A stretch of 64,000 nt of DNA from Rhizobium sp. ICMP 5592 (GTDB taxonomy: Bacteria > Pseudomonadota > Alphaproteobacteria > Rhizobiales > Rhizobiaceae). Shown here in pieces: positions 38,915-47,368 of the stretch; positions within the stretch are counted from its first letter, which is position 1, and each line of letters begins with the position of its first letter. The stretch lies in NCBI RefSeq assembly GCF_009498525.1, contig NZ_QSNT01000003.1:61870-125869 (forward strand). The letters run 5' to 3'. The position numbers were made by a program, and so were the translations under genes. The notes below the pieces were generated by a model. That model made no database searches and had not been told where the DNA came from. It saw only the letters and a list, made by a program, of their open reading frames with translations.

Positions 38915-39529
38915 ATGAACCGGGAGATCATCATGAAGCCGCTTGTTGTCGCAGCCCTCATTTCGCTTTCCGCTACCGCCACGGTCGCCGCCGAAACCGC
39001 CATCGCGCCCGGACGTATCGTCGATGCCGCGATCGGCGACTGGAACAAGGATGGCAAACCGGATCTCGCCCTGCTGGTGGCGCCGGCGCCTGATGATCAA
39101 GCCGACAATCCCATCGGCATCTACATCTATCTGCGCGACGACGAACATTCCCTGCTGAGGCTTGCGGCGGCCGCACCGAACAAGGTTCCGGGCAGCACGG
39201 AGCCCGACGGCATCTTTGGCCAGGAACCCTCGATCAAGGCGCTGCCGAACGGCTCGATCGCCGTCACCTCGCAGAACGACGCCATCGGACGCGATCGCTG
39301 GGAGCAGACGCTCACGCTCGCCTTCCGCAACAACGCCTTTGTGGTCGCCGGCTACACCTATGATTACCGCGATACGCTGAACCCCGATGGCGGTTATAGC
39401 TGCGATTACAATGTCCTGACCGGCAAGGCGACAAAGGGCGGTAAAAACCTCAAGACCGAGGGCAAGACCATCAAGATCGAGGACTGGAAGGACGATTTCG
39501 GCCAGAAAGGCTGCGGCGCCAGCCAGTAG
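38915..39529 (+). CDS. Secreted protein with one FG-GAP-like motif
   Basis: 204 residues. The ATG at 38915 has AAGGAG six bases upstream; a second ATG at 38933 (MKPLVVAALISLSATATVAAE) starts the signal peptide proper. IGDWNKDGKPDLALLV near residue 41 is a calcium-binding FG-GAP/VCBS-type motif, and the rest is beta-rich with a C-terminal region having two cysteines (YSCDYNVLTG, GCGASQ). It is exported, probably periplasmic. Function unknown. The upstream 255 bases back to the kinase gene hold no other gene I can support. Confidence 0.75.
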   Translation: MNREIIMKPLVVAALISLSATATVAAETAIAPGRIVDAAIGDWNKDGKPDLALLVAPAPDDQADNPIGIYIYLRDDEHSLLRLAAAAPNKVPGSTEPDGIFGQEPSIKALPNGSIAVTSQNDAIGRDRWEQTLTLAFRNNAFVVAGYTYDYRDTLNPDGGYSCDYNVLTGKATKGGKNLKTEGKTIKIEDWKDDFGQKGCGASQ

Positions 39530-39542
39530 CACCCCTCCATTT

Positions 39543-39557
39543 GTTCACTATATGTTC
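39543..39557 (+). promoter_or_regulatory. LexA (SOS) box upstream of the DUF5680 gene
   Basis: GTTC-ACTATAT-GTTC is a perfect GTTC-N7-GTTC, 56 bases before the GTG start of the DUF5680 gene and 13 bases after the stop of the preceding gene. The site overlaps a TATATG element that could be a -10. A chance match is less excluded here than for the dinB box. Confidence 0.6.
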
Positions 39558-39613
39558 TTTACAAACCGTGGTGCGCGTGACATGCTGCCCGCTCACCATG
39601 AATGGAGAGAACC

Positions 39614-40081
39614 GTGCCGGATCTTGCCGAGCTGAATCATTTCATTGTCACTGCAAAGGCCGAAACCTATGTCGGCGATGGCGAGAGACTGCCGTCCTGC
39701 CGCAGCGGTTCGCATGATATCGGCTATGCCAGCGGCCGCTGGCGCTATCTCGACAGCTATTTCGGCGGCACGGATTTCGCCGGGCAGGAAATCGTCTGGC
39801 TCGATGACGAGCCGGTCTGGGCGATGAATTATTTCGGACATATCGTCGAGCCCGATCTTATCGACGGCACGACCGCGGGGATGATCATCAAGGCATCGCT
39901 GCTGCGGCTCTACCTCGATGAGAAACGCTTCCTCGGCGGCTTCGAATTCGACCATCCGCTCGGCCGCTATGTGGACCGCAGCACCGGCGACTGTGATCAC
40001 TTCAGCGGCCACGAAGCTATCCTGGTGACCGAGCGCAAAGCTTACGAGCTGGACTATCGCGGCGGGCTGGTCGTCCCCTGA
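39614..40081 (+). CDS. DUF5680 domain protein, possibly SOS-regulated
   Basis: 155 residues from a GTG at 39614 with GGAGAG six bases upstream; an ATG at 39602 would add four residues but overlaps that ribosome site. The sequence has the DUF5680 pattern: LNHFIVTAKAETYVGDG, RYLDSYFGGTDFAGQEIVW, PVWAMNYFGHI and a late FSGHEAILVTERKAYELDYRGG. The family is also found as the C-terminal domain of some XRE-type regulators and has no established activity. It is convergent with lolD (7-base gap). Confidence 0.78.
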   Translation: MPDLAELNHFIVTAKAETYVGDGERLPSCRSGSHDIGYASGRWRYLDSYFGGTDFAGQEIVWLDDEPVWAMNYFGHIVEPDLIDGTTAGMIIKASLLRLYLDEKRFLGGFEFDHPLGRYVDRSTGDCDHFSGHEAILVTERKAYELDYRGGLVVP

Positions 40082-40088
40082 CGAGCGA

Positions 40089-40772
40089 TCAGAATTCCAC
40101 GACCTTGCCGTCGTTGATGGTAACGCGACGGTCCATGCGGGCCGCAAGATCGTGATTGTGCGTGGCGATCAGCGCCGCGAGACCCGACTGCCGCACCAGC
40201 GCTTCGAGCGCGTCGAAGACGTAATGCGCGGTTTCGGGGTCGAGGTTACCGGTCGGCTCGTCGGCCAGCAGCACCAGCGGCGCATTGGCGACGGCGCGGG
40301 CGATGGCGACGCGTTGCTGCTCGCCGCCGGAGAGCTCGGCCGGGCGATGGTCGGCGCGGTGGCCGATACGCATGTAATCGAGAAGCTGGGCAGCGCGGAC
40401 GCTCGCCTCCTTCCGCGACAGGCCGGAAATCAACTGCGGCATCATGATGTTTTCAAGCGCCGAAAACTCCGGCAGCAAATGATGGAACTGATAGACGAAA
40501 CCAATCTCGCTGCGGCGAACGGCCGTGCGCTTTTCATCGGACAGTCCTTCGCAGGCATGGCCGTTGACCAGCACCTCGCCGGCATCGGGATGTTCCAGCA
40601 AGCCGGCGACATGCAACAGCGTCGATTTGCCTGTCCCGGACGGCGCGACCAGGGCGACGATCTCGCCGCTATGCAGGGCGAAATCGGCGCTCTTCAGGAT
40701 CGACAGCCGGGTATCGCCCTGCCCGTAATGACGCTCCACGCCCGAGAGCTGGAGAACGACGTTGCGTTTCAT
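40089..40772 (-). CDS. lolD: Lipoprotein-releasing ABC transporter ATPase
   Basis: 227 residues. It energises release of lipoproteins from the inner membrane to LolA. Walker A is APSGTGKST (first residue Ala instead of Gly, as in related rhizobial proteins), the ABC signature is [14 protein letters not shown], and Walker B is [13 protein letters not shown]. The ATG at 40772 is preferred over a TTG at 40775. It lies 15 bases downstream of the lolC-type permease gene. Confidence 0.95.
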   Translation of the reverse strand: MKRNVVLQLSGVERHYGQGDTRLSILKSADFALHSGEIVALVAPSGTGKSTLLHVAGLLEHPDAGEVLVNGHACEGLSDEKRTAVRRSEIGFVYQFHHLLPEFSALENIMMPQLISGLSRKEASVRAAQLLDYMRIGHRADHRPAELSGGEQQRVAIARAVANAPLVLLADEPTGNLDPETAHYVFDALEALVRQSGLAALIATHNHDLAARMDRRVTINDGKVVEF

Positions 40773-40787
40773 CAAATGTGGAATTCC

Positions 40788-42098
40788 TTATTCGTACCGT
40801 AGCGCCTGCACCGGATCGAGCCGCGAGGCGCGCCAGGCCGGGAAGATCGTGGCGAGGAAGGATAGCGTCAGGGCCATCACGACGACGGAAACGGTCTCGC
40901 TCGCATTCATTTGCGCCGGCAGCTTGCTGAGGAAATAGACCTCCGGATTGAAGATCACCGTGCCCGATATCCAGGAGAAGAACTGACGGATCGATTCGAT
41001 ATTGAGGCAGACGAGAACACCAAGCGCGACGCCGGCGAGAGTACCGACAACGCCGATCGCGGCGCCCGTCATGAAAAAGATACGCATGATCGCCCCCGAT
41101 GTCGCACCCATAGTGCGCAGGATGGCGATATCGCTGCCCTTGTCCTTCACCAGCATGATCAGGCCGGAAATGATATTCAGCGCCGCGACGATGACGATCA
41201 GCGTCAGGATCATGAACATGGTATTGCGTTCGACCTGGAGCGCCGAGAAGAAGGTGGCGTTGACCTGCCGCCAGTCGGTCAGAAAGATCTGCCGCCCCGC
41301 CGCCGCTTCGATCTTCGGCCTCAACAGGTCAACATCATCGGGATTGCTGATGAAGAGCTCGATCTTCTCGACGATCCCTTCGGCGTTGAAGAACAGCTGC
41401 GCCTCTTCGAGCGGCATGAAGACCACGGAGGAATCATATTCCGACATGCCCACTTCGAAGATGCCGGAAATGCTATAGGCCTTGACGCGCGGATTGACCC
41501 CGAACGGCGTGACATCACCATCGGGCGCGGTCAGCGTGATCTGATCGCCGACGGTCAGACCGAGTTGCCGTGCCAGACGCGAACCCACCATAACGCCCTG
41601 GCCAGCGGCAAAGCCGACCATGTCGCCATCGACGATATGGTCCGAAACCGTCTTCAGCTTCGTCAGGTCCTCGGAGCGGATGCCGCGCACGAGCGCACCC
41701 GTGCCGGAACCGCCGCGACCGGAGGCGAGCGTTTCGCCCTCGACCAGCGGTAAAGCCATGGTGACGCCGGGAACGGCGGCAAATTTCTGCGCCAGCGAGG
41801 CGTAGTCATTCAGCGGTGAATCGATTGGCTGGACAATGACATGGCCGTTGAAGCCGAGAATCTGCTTGAAAAGCTCGGCGCGGAAGCCGTTCATTACGGC
41901 CATGACGATGATCAGCGCCGCGACGCCAAGCATGATGCCGACCAGCGAGAAGCCGGCAATGACCGAAATCGACGCTTCCTTGCGCCGGGAGCGCAGATAG
42001 CGCCAGGCGACAAGCCGCTCGAAACCGGAGAATGGACGCGATGACGGACCAGTCGTGAAAGACTTTTCCTGCTGCTGGGCTGCCGCGGTTACCGCCAT
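40788..42098 (-). CDS. lolC: Lipoprotein-releasing ABC transporter permease (LolC/E family)
   Basis: 436 residues. After a short polar N-terminus comes FERLVAWRYLRSRRKEASISVIAGFSLVGIMLGVAALI, the LolC/E signature and first helix, then a large periplasmic domain. Three C-terminal FtsX-type helices follow (MILTLIVIVAALNIISGL; GAAIGVVGTLAGVALGVLV; VVVMALTLSFLATIFPAW). Only one permease gene is present, so it probably forms a homodimer with LolD. It is 23 bases downstream of proS on the same strand. Confidence 0.93.
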   Translation of the reverse strand: MAVTAAAQQQEKSFTTGPSSRPFSGFERLVAWRYLRSRRKEASISVIAGFSLVGIMLGVAALIIVMAVMNGFRAELFKQILGFNGHVIVQPIDSPLNDYASLAQKFAAVPGVTMALPLVEGETLASGRGGSGTGALVRGIRSEDLTKLKTVSDHIVDGDMVGFAAGQGVMVGSRLARQLGLTVGDQITLTAPDGDVTPFGVNPRVKAYSISGIFEVGMSEYDSSVVFMPLEEAQLFFNAEGIVEKIELFISNPDDVDLLRPKIEAAAGRQIFLTDWRQVNATFFSALQVERNTMFMILTLIVIVAALNIISGLIMLVKDKGSDIAILRTMGATSGAIMRIFFMTGAAIGVVGTLAGVALGVLVCLNIESIRQFFSWISGTVIFNPEVYFLSKLPAQMNASETVSVVVMALTLSFLATIFPAWRASRLDPVQALRYE

Positions 42099-42121
42099 TC
42101 GCTTCTCATCCTATCGCTGTA

Positions 42122-43444
42122 TCAGCCTGCCAGTTTATTGATCGCCGCTTCGACGGTCATCGTCTCGCGAGCGCCCGTCTTGCGGTCCTTGACTTCCACT
42201 TCGCCGCCCGCGATCGAACGCGGTCCGACGATGATCTGCACGGGCACACCGATCAGATCGGCCGTCGCGAACTTCGTTCCGGCGCGATCGTCCCGATCGT
42301 CGAGCAGGACATCCTTGCCCGCCTTGGACAGAGCCGCGTAGATCGTCTCGCAAGCAGCGTCGCAGGCCTGGTCGCCAGACTTCATGTTGATCACGACCAC
42401 ATCAAAGGGCGCGACCGAAGCCGGCCAGATGATTCCGTTCTCGTCATGCGATGCTTCGATGATGGCGGGAACAAGGCGTGTCGGGCCGATACCGTAAGAT
42501 CCCATGTGGACGGCGTGCTCCTTGCCATCCGGACCCTGCACTTTCGCGCCCATCGGCTCGGAATATTTCGTGCCGAAATAGAAGATATGGCCAACTTCGA
42601 TGCCGCGTGCCGACAGTCGCTCGCCTTCGGGGATAGCGTTGAAGGCCGCCTCGTCGTGCATTTCGGAGGTTGCCGCATAAAGCGACGTCCACTTGTCGAA
42701 GATGCCCTTCAGTCCGGCGGCGTCATCAAAATTCGTGTCTTCCGGAGGAATGTCGAAATTGACGAAATCCTTGTGGCAGAAAACCTCGGATTCGCCGGTG
42801 TCGGCGAGGATGATGAATTCGTGGCTGAGATCGCCGCCAATCGGGCCGGTATCGGCGCGCATCGGGATTGCCCGAAGACCGAGGCGATCGAAGGTGCGCA
42901 GATAGGCCGTGAACATCTTGTTATAGGCGATCACGGCGCCTTCCTGCGTCAGATCGAAGGAATAGGCATCCTTCATCATGAATTCACGCGAACGCATGGT
43001 GCCGAAGCGCGGACGGATCTCGTCGCGGAATTTTAGCTGGATATGGTAGAGGTTCAGCGGCAGGTCCTTGTAGGACTTGACGTATGAACGGAAGATGTCG
43101 GTGACCATCTCCTCGTTGGTCGGACCGTAGAGCATCGGCCGTTCCTGACGGTCCTTGATGCGCAGCATCTCTTTGCCATAGGCGTCGTAACGACCGCTTT
43201 CCTGCCAGAGTTCCGCCGACTGCAGGGTCGGCATCGAGAGCTCGATGGCGCCGGAACGGTTCTGCTCCTCGCGGATGATCTTGTTGACCTTGTCGAGAAC
43301 GCGCTTGCCCAATGGCAGCCAGGAATAGATGCCTTGCGACTGCTGGCGGATCATGCCGGCACGCAGCATCAGCCGGTGGGAAACGATTTCCGCCTCCTTG
43401 GGATTTTCCTTCAGGATGGGCATGAAATAACGAGACAGGCGCAT
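42122..43444 (-). CDS. proS: Prolyl-tRNA synthetase (short alphaproteobacterial type)
   Basis: 440 residues, a class II synthetase charging tRNA(Pro). Motif 2 ([28 protein letters not shown]) and motif 3 ([16 protein letters not shown]) are visible, with a C-terminal anticodon-binding domain. It lacks the editing insertion of the longer bacterial form, as in other alphaproteobacteria. The start [15 protein letters not shown] at 43444 replaces a longer frame; a canonical promoter lies about 180 bases upstream, leaving an untranslated leader. Confidence 0.97.
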   Translation of the reverse strand: MRLSRYFMPILKENPKEAEIVSHRLMLRAGMIRQQSQGIYSWLPLGKRVLDKVNKIIREEQNRSGAIELSMPTLQSAELWQESGRYDAYGKEMLRIKDRQERPMLYGPTNEEMVTDIFRSYVKSYKDLPLNLYHIQLKFRDEIRPRFGTMRSREFMMKDAYSFDLTQEGAVIAYNKMFTAYLRTFDRLGLRAIPMRADTGPIGGDLSHEFIILADTGESEVFCHKDFVNFDIPPEDTNFDDAAGLKGIFDKWTSLYAATSEMHDEAAFNAIPEGERLSARGIEVGHIFYFGTKYSEPMGAKVQGPDGKEHAVHMGSYGIGPTRLVPAIIEASHDENGIIWPASVAPFDVVVINMKSGDQACDAACETIYAALSKAGKDVLLDDRDDRAGTKFATADLIGVPVQIIVGPRSIAGGEVEVKDRKTGARETMTVEAAINKLAG

Positions 43445-43627
43445 GGGTCGATTCCAGATGGTTTGACGTTCCGCGTCCGGCGGAATCGTTAAAAAATTGA
43501 CTGCTGGAGGCAGTTCATAACTGCTTCGGGGCAGGAAGGAAACCCGCATTTGCGCGGCGCGAATCTGGCGTGCGCCCACAGATACCGGACGCCATCAACC
43601 ATTTTCGCGAATTCGAAAAAATGCATG

Positions 43628-43658
43628 TTTATAAGGATTTGTGGCGAGAAACTGTCAA
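43628..43658 (-). promoter_or_regulatory. Promoter of proS
   Basis: On the minus strand TTGACA (43653-43658) is followed after 18 bases by TTATAA (43629-43634), with TATAAA one base further. This is close to the sigma-70 consensus and would start transcription near 43621, giving a leader of roughly 175 bases to the proS ATG. Confidence 0.65.
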
Positions 43659-43708
43659 CAGAAAAATTCTGCGCGACTGTAACAAAAAAGCAAAAAAACA
43701 GATGACAA

Positions 43709-43737
43709 AGCTCATTCTTTGAGCTAATTTTAGCTCA
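43709..43737. repeat. Overlapping AGCTCA/TGAGCT inverted repeats
   Basis: AGCTCA at 43709-43714, TGAGCT at 43720-43725 and AGCTCA at 43732-43737 alternate in orientation. GAGCTAA (43721-43727) and TTAGCTC (43730-43736) form a perfect 7-2-7 palindrome. The array lies about 50 bases upstream of the proS -35 and upstream of the small-RNA candidate; it may bind a regulator of either. Confidence 0.4.
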
Positions 43738-43759
43738 CAAAAGAGGCAGGAAGGCTAAA

Positions 43760-43881
43760 TTCTTGTCGTTTCGCGGTCAAGTCTTGGGAGGATCAGATCT
43801 TAGGCGCGCTCGTCGCTGCCCCGGCAACGGATAAGGATCACGCGATACTTAAAAACAAGGCTTACTGCCTTGTTTTTTTTT
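43760..43881 (+). ncRNA. Candidate small RNA ending at an orphan terminator
   Basis: The 640-base gap between proS and the DUF1467 gene has no supportable protein frame, yet a strong plus-strand terminator ends at 43881. The nearest plus-strand gene upstream stops 3.7 kb away. The GC-rich stretch 43790-43850 (with GGGAGGATC and CCCCGGC) can form secondary structure. The 5' end is a guess; no clear promoter was found. Confidence 0.4.
43852..43881 (+). terminator. Intrinsic terminator in the proS-DUF1467 gap
   Basis: AAAACAAGGC (43852-43861) pairs perfectly with GCCTTGTTTT (43867-43876) across a 5-base loop, followed by nine T on the plus strand. The minus strand has five T after the stem, so it could also act weakly on transcripts from the DUF1467 side. 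Confidence 0.85.
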
Positions 43882-44086
43882 GCTTTCTCGTCTCAAGCAG
43901 CCGCAGAGTTTTCTCAAAAAACCAAGCGTTGAAACGCCCTTCGAGACCGGCCAGCCGGTATGATGCGACGCCCCTTGCTGCGCAGCCTCTTTGCCCTAGT
44001 CACATGACGAAGGTGTGACAGTTTCCGGGCCATTCAGTGACATCGAATTTCCAACCGCGTATCCCGGAAATTTCCGGACACGGACC

Positions 44087-44365
44087 TCAGTCGTCATAGT
44101 GCGGAATAATTTGCGGCATGGAGTTGAAACCGAAGCCGAAATAATGCGCGCTGATATACCATGCCGCATAGATCACGGCGGATACCAGCGTCGTGATCAG
44201 CACCACCCGAAAGCCGCGGAATTTCGTCGGCGCGCTTTCGATCGTGCCGAGGATGACATGATTGTCCTCGGCTTGCGTGCGCAGGCCAAACGGCAGCACG
44301 GCGAACAGCGTGATCCACCAGACAACGAAATAGACGGCGCAAGTCGAGAAAATCTGCTGGGCCAT
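44087..44365 (-). CDS. DUF1467 family membrane protein
   Basis: 92 residues with two transmembrane helices (IFSTCAVYFVVWWITLFAVLPFG in outline and VVLITTLVSAVIYAAWYIS) and the family's polar middle (GLRTQAEDNHVILGTIESAP). The ATG at 44365 follows GAGGGAGCAT. DUF1467 genes commonly sit between mce and proS in Rhizobiales. Function unknown. Confidence 0.88.
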   Translation of the reverse strand: MAQQIFSTCAVYFVVWWITLFAVLPFGLRTQAEDNHVILGTIESAPTKFRGFRVVLITTLVSAVIYAAWYISAHYFGFGFNSMPQIIPHYDD

Positions 44366-44468
44366 ATGCTCCCTCAAGACGGGCAAAAACGGCCCGTCTC
44401 CTCCTCATCCACAACAGCTTATAGAGCCAAAGCCGCCAGGTTTCAAAGCGCGGCCCAGCGCCCTAATG

Positions 44469-44873
44469 TCACACTTGCTCGAGTTCGATAAGCGTCCCGA
44501 AAAAATCCTTGGGATGCAGGAAGAGCACCGGCTTGCCATGGGCGCCGATCATGGGGTCACCATCGCCCAGCACCCGCGCGCCGCCTGCGATGAGACGATC
44601 GCGCGCCGCCAGGATATCCTCCACCTCGTAGCAGATGTGATGCATGCCGCCAGTCGGATGCTTGGCCAGGAATTTCAACAGGGGCGAGCTATCGCCAAGC
44701 GGCTCCACGAGCTCGACCTTGCTATTTGGCAGCTCGACGAAAACGACGGTGACGCCATGCTCCGGCAAGGACTGCGGCTCGGAGACCTTCGCGTCCAGCG
44801 TCTCGCGATAAACGGCAGCGGCGGCGGCAATATCAGGAACGGCAATCGCAATATGATTGATGCGTCCGAGCAT
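44469..44873 (-). CDS. mce: Methylmalonyl-CoA epimerase
   Basis: 134 residues of the vicinal-oxygen-chelate fold. INHIAIAVPDIAAAAAVYRE, the metal-binding residues in GVTVVFVELPNSKVELVEPL and GGMHHICYEVEDI, and the late FLHPKDFFGTLIELEQV are diagnostic. It interconverts the (R) and (S) forms of methylmalonyl-CoA in propionate metabolism. The mutase is not in this window. It lies 40 bases downstream of rnj in the same direction. Confidence 0.95.
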   Translation of the reverse strand: MLGRINHIAIAVPDIAAAAAVYRETLDAKVSEPQSLPEHGVTVVFVELPNSKVELVEPLGDSSPLLKFLAKHPTGGMHHICYEVEDILAARDRLIAGGARVLGDGDPMIGAHGKPVLFLHPKDFFGTLIELEQV

Positions 44874-44913
44874 GGCTTTTCTCTCTTCCTTGATCGGATA
44901 GAAACCGTGGATA

Positions 44914-46587
44914 TCAACCCGCCATGCGCGTGACGAAGACCGTCACCACAGGCTTCTTGCCCCAGCCATGATTGGCGGCAGCACGCACGGCGCGGCGCGC
45001 GGCTTCCTGCAACATGTCGATATCCTTGCGACGAGCGCGCGGAATGCTCTCGATGGCGCTGACGACGGCGTCGAAGAGCGTGTCTTCCATCTCCTCGCCC
45101 TCGTCGTCATAGGCCGGCAGGCCGATCGCGACGATGTCCGGATCGCCGACGATGTCATAGCGGGCATCGAGCACGACGTTGACGGCGACATGGCCGACAT
45201 AAGAGAGCTTCTTGCGCTCGCCGATGCCCATCTCGTCGAAATCGCCGATCAATATGCCGTCCTTGAAGATACGGCCATGCGGTGCTTGACCGATCACCTC
45301 CACCGAGCCGGGCGCCAGACGCAATATGTCGCCGTTGCGGACCTTGGGCACGATGGAGATGCCGGATTGTTCGGCCAGTTCCTTATGCGCTGCCAGATGC
45401 GTCGGCTCGCCATGCACAGGCACGACGACCTTCGGTCGCGTCCATTCATACATCTTCTGCAACTCGTTGCGGCGCGGGTGACCGGAGACGTGGACGAGCG
45501 CCTCGGCATCCGTCACCACATGCACGCCCTGCTCGGTAAGACCGTTCTTGATATCCTGGATCGCCTTCTCGTTGCCCGGAATGGCGCGCGAGGAAAAGAC
45601 GACGATATCGCCGGCGGCGAGCGCGACGTGGCGCATCTCATCGCGTGAGAGCTTGGCAAGGGCGGCGCGGGGCTCGCCCTGGCTGCCCGTCAGGATGATG
45701 ACGACCTTGTCGCGCGGGATATAGCCATACTCGTCCTCGGCGATGAACGGCTTGAGGCCTTCCATGATGCCGATATCGCGGGAGACGTCGACGACGCGCT
45801 TCAGCGAACTGCCGAGCAGCAAGATCTCGCGACCAGCAGCCTCGGCTGCCTCGGCAATGGTGCGAATGCGGCCGACATTCGAGGAGAAGGTGGTGATCGC
45901 CACCCTGCCCTCGGCATTCTCGATGATCTTGCGCAGGCTTGCGGACACATCCTTTTCCGAGGGCGACACACCGTCGCGGAGCGCATTGGTGGAATCGCAC
46001 ATCAGCGCCAGCACGCCTTCATCGCCGAGCTGGCGGAAGCGTGCCTCGTCGGTGAGCGGCCCGAGCGACGGCTCGTGGTCGATCTTCCAGTCACCGGTAT
46101 GGATGACATTGCCGACCGGCGTGCGGATCATCAGCGACATCGGCTCGGGAATGGAGTGGTTGACGGCGACGCCTTCAATGCTGAAGGGGCCGACATTGAT
46201 GCGATCACCGGCCTTGAACGGGGTGATCGGGATCTGGCCCATCGTCTTTTCGTAATCGCGCTTGGCTTCCAGCAGACCGGCGGTAAAACCGGAGGCATAG
46301 ACGGGGACGTTCAGGCCCGGCCAGAGATCGCTGAGCGCACCGTAGTGATCCTCATGCGCGTGCGTGATGATGATGCCCTTGAGGTTCTTGCGTTCCTTGG
46401 CGAGAAAACGGATGTCGGGGAGCACGAGATCGACACCCGGCAGATCCGGCCCCGGAAAGGTGACGCCGCAATCGACCATGATCCACTGACGATGCTCCGG
46501 CGTACCATAGCCGTAAAGGGCGAGGTTCATGCCGATCTCGCCGACGCCGCCGAGAGGCAGGAACACCAGTTCGTCTTGCTTCGCCAT
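44914..46587 (-). CDS. rnj: Ribonuclease J
   Basis: 557 residues, an exo- and endoribonuclease of the metallo-beta-lactamase superfamily involved in mRNA decay and rRNA maturation. The zinc-binding motif HAHEDH is at residues 76-81, with GDWKIDHEP and the beta-CASP elements (MCDSTNA, SSNVGRI, VHVSGHPRRNELQ). A C-terminal domain follows. It replaces RNase E-independent pathways in alphaproteobacteria. The ATG at 46587 lies 13 bases after the birA stop. Confidence 0.96.
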   Translation of the reverse strand: MAKQDELVFLPLGGVGEIGMNLALYGYGTPEHRQWIMVDCGVTFPGPDLPGVDLVLPDIRFLAKERKNLKGIIITHAHEDHYGALSDLWPGLNVPVYASGFTAGLLEAKRDYEKTMGQIPITPFKAGDRINVGPFSIEGVAVNHSIPEPMSLMIRTPVGNVIHTGDWKIDHEPSLGPLTDEARFRQLGDEGVLALMCDSTNALRDGVSPSEKDVSASLRKIIENAEGRVAITTFSSNVGRIRTIAEAAEAAGREILLLGSSLKRVVDVSRDIGIMEGLKPFIAEDEYGYIPRDKVVIILTGSQGEPRAALAKLSRDEMRHVALAAGDIVVFSSRAIPGNEKAIQDIKNGLTEQGVHVVTDAEALVHVSGHPRRNELQKMYEWTRPKVVVPVHGEPTHLAAHKELAEQSGISIVPKVRNGDILRLAPGSVEVIGQAPHGRIFKDGILIGDFDEMGIGERKKLSYVGHVAVNVVLDARYDIVGDPDIVAIGLPAYDDEGEEMEDTLFDAVVSAIESIPRARRKDIDMLQEAARRAVRAAANHGWGKKPVVTVFVTRMAG

Positions 46588-46600
46588 ATCTATCTTTTAC

Positions 46601-47368
46601 CTACGATCTGAAAAAAACGTCGCCCGCCGCGATCGGCAAAACCTTGCCGCCGCCGGCGTCGAGCATCAACAAGCCATTATCATCAATTCCAGCAAAATGC
46701 CCGGAAATCGAACGGTCTGGCAGATTCACTGTGATCTTCTCACCGATGCCGCAAGCAACGTCGCGCCAGCGCGCCGTTATCTCGCGAATACCCTTGCCGC
46801 CGTTCCAGACGGCGAGCGCCTCAGCCATGGAGGCGTAGAGGTGCGCAAACAGTTCTTCCGGCGACACCGTGGAGCCCTGCTCGCGCAGACAGGTGACCGG
46901 ATACATCGGATTATCGGGCTTGGTGGCGACATTGATGCCGATGCCGATCACCAGCGCATAGCGTCCATCGGAAAGCGCCTCACCCTCGATCAGGATGCCG
47001 CAGGTCTTTTTGCGGCCGATCAGGATATCGTTCGGCCATTTGACCTCCGCAGGCTCCGCCGCCAGGGGCAGCACGCCGCGCACCGCCTGATGCACACCGA
47101 CAGCGACAGCCAGAGGCAACGAGCCAAGGCGGTCCATCGGGGCGGGATCAATAAGAAGAAGAGAAGCGTAGAGATTGCCGGACTCGGACACCCAGGGACG
47201 GCCGCGGCGTCCACGGCCACCGGTCTGGCGGGCCGCTGTTACCCAGAGATTTCCGGCATCACCCGCCCTTGCCCGCTCGAGGCATTCGCTGTTGGTGGAT
47301 GCAGTCTCCAAGAGAGCATCATGCCGGAAGTCGGCGAGCGACTTCCGGCTGTTCATGTCAGACGCCAT
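46601..47368 (-). CDS. birA: Biotin--[acetyl-CoA-carboxylase] ligase
   Basis: 255 residues. It attaches biotin to the carboxylase carrier protein. TASTNSECLERAR and the GRGRRGRPWVS loop bind biotinyl-AMP; VKWPNDILIGRKKTCGILIEGE is the central signature. The N-terminal DNA-binding domain of E. coli BirA is absent, so it is an enzyme only. The ATG at 47368 shares one base with the nuoN stop (TGATG), so translation is coupled to nuoN. A TTG one codon earlier is not preferred. Confidence 0.95.
   Translation of the reverse strand: MASDMNSRKSLADFRHDALLETASTNSECLERARAGDAGNLWVTAARQTGGRGRRGRPWVSESGNLYASLLLIDPAPMDRLGSLPLAVAVGVHQAVRGVLPLAAEPAEVKWPNDILIGRKKTCGILIEGEALSDGRYALVIGIGINVATKPDNPMYPVTCLREQGSTVSPEELFAHLYASMAEALAVWNGGKGIREITARWRDVACGIGEKITVNLPDRSISGHFAGIDDNGLLMLDAGGGKVLPIAAGDVFFRS

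Noticed and set aside
43513..43527. Near-match to a LexA box (GTTC-N7-CTTC) in the proS leader
   Set aside because: One mismatch and placed downstream of the likely proS promoter; SOS control of proS is not expected.
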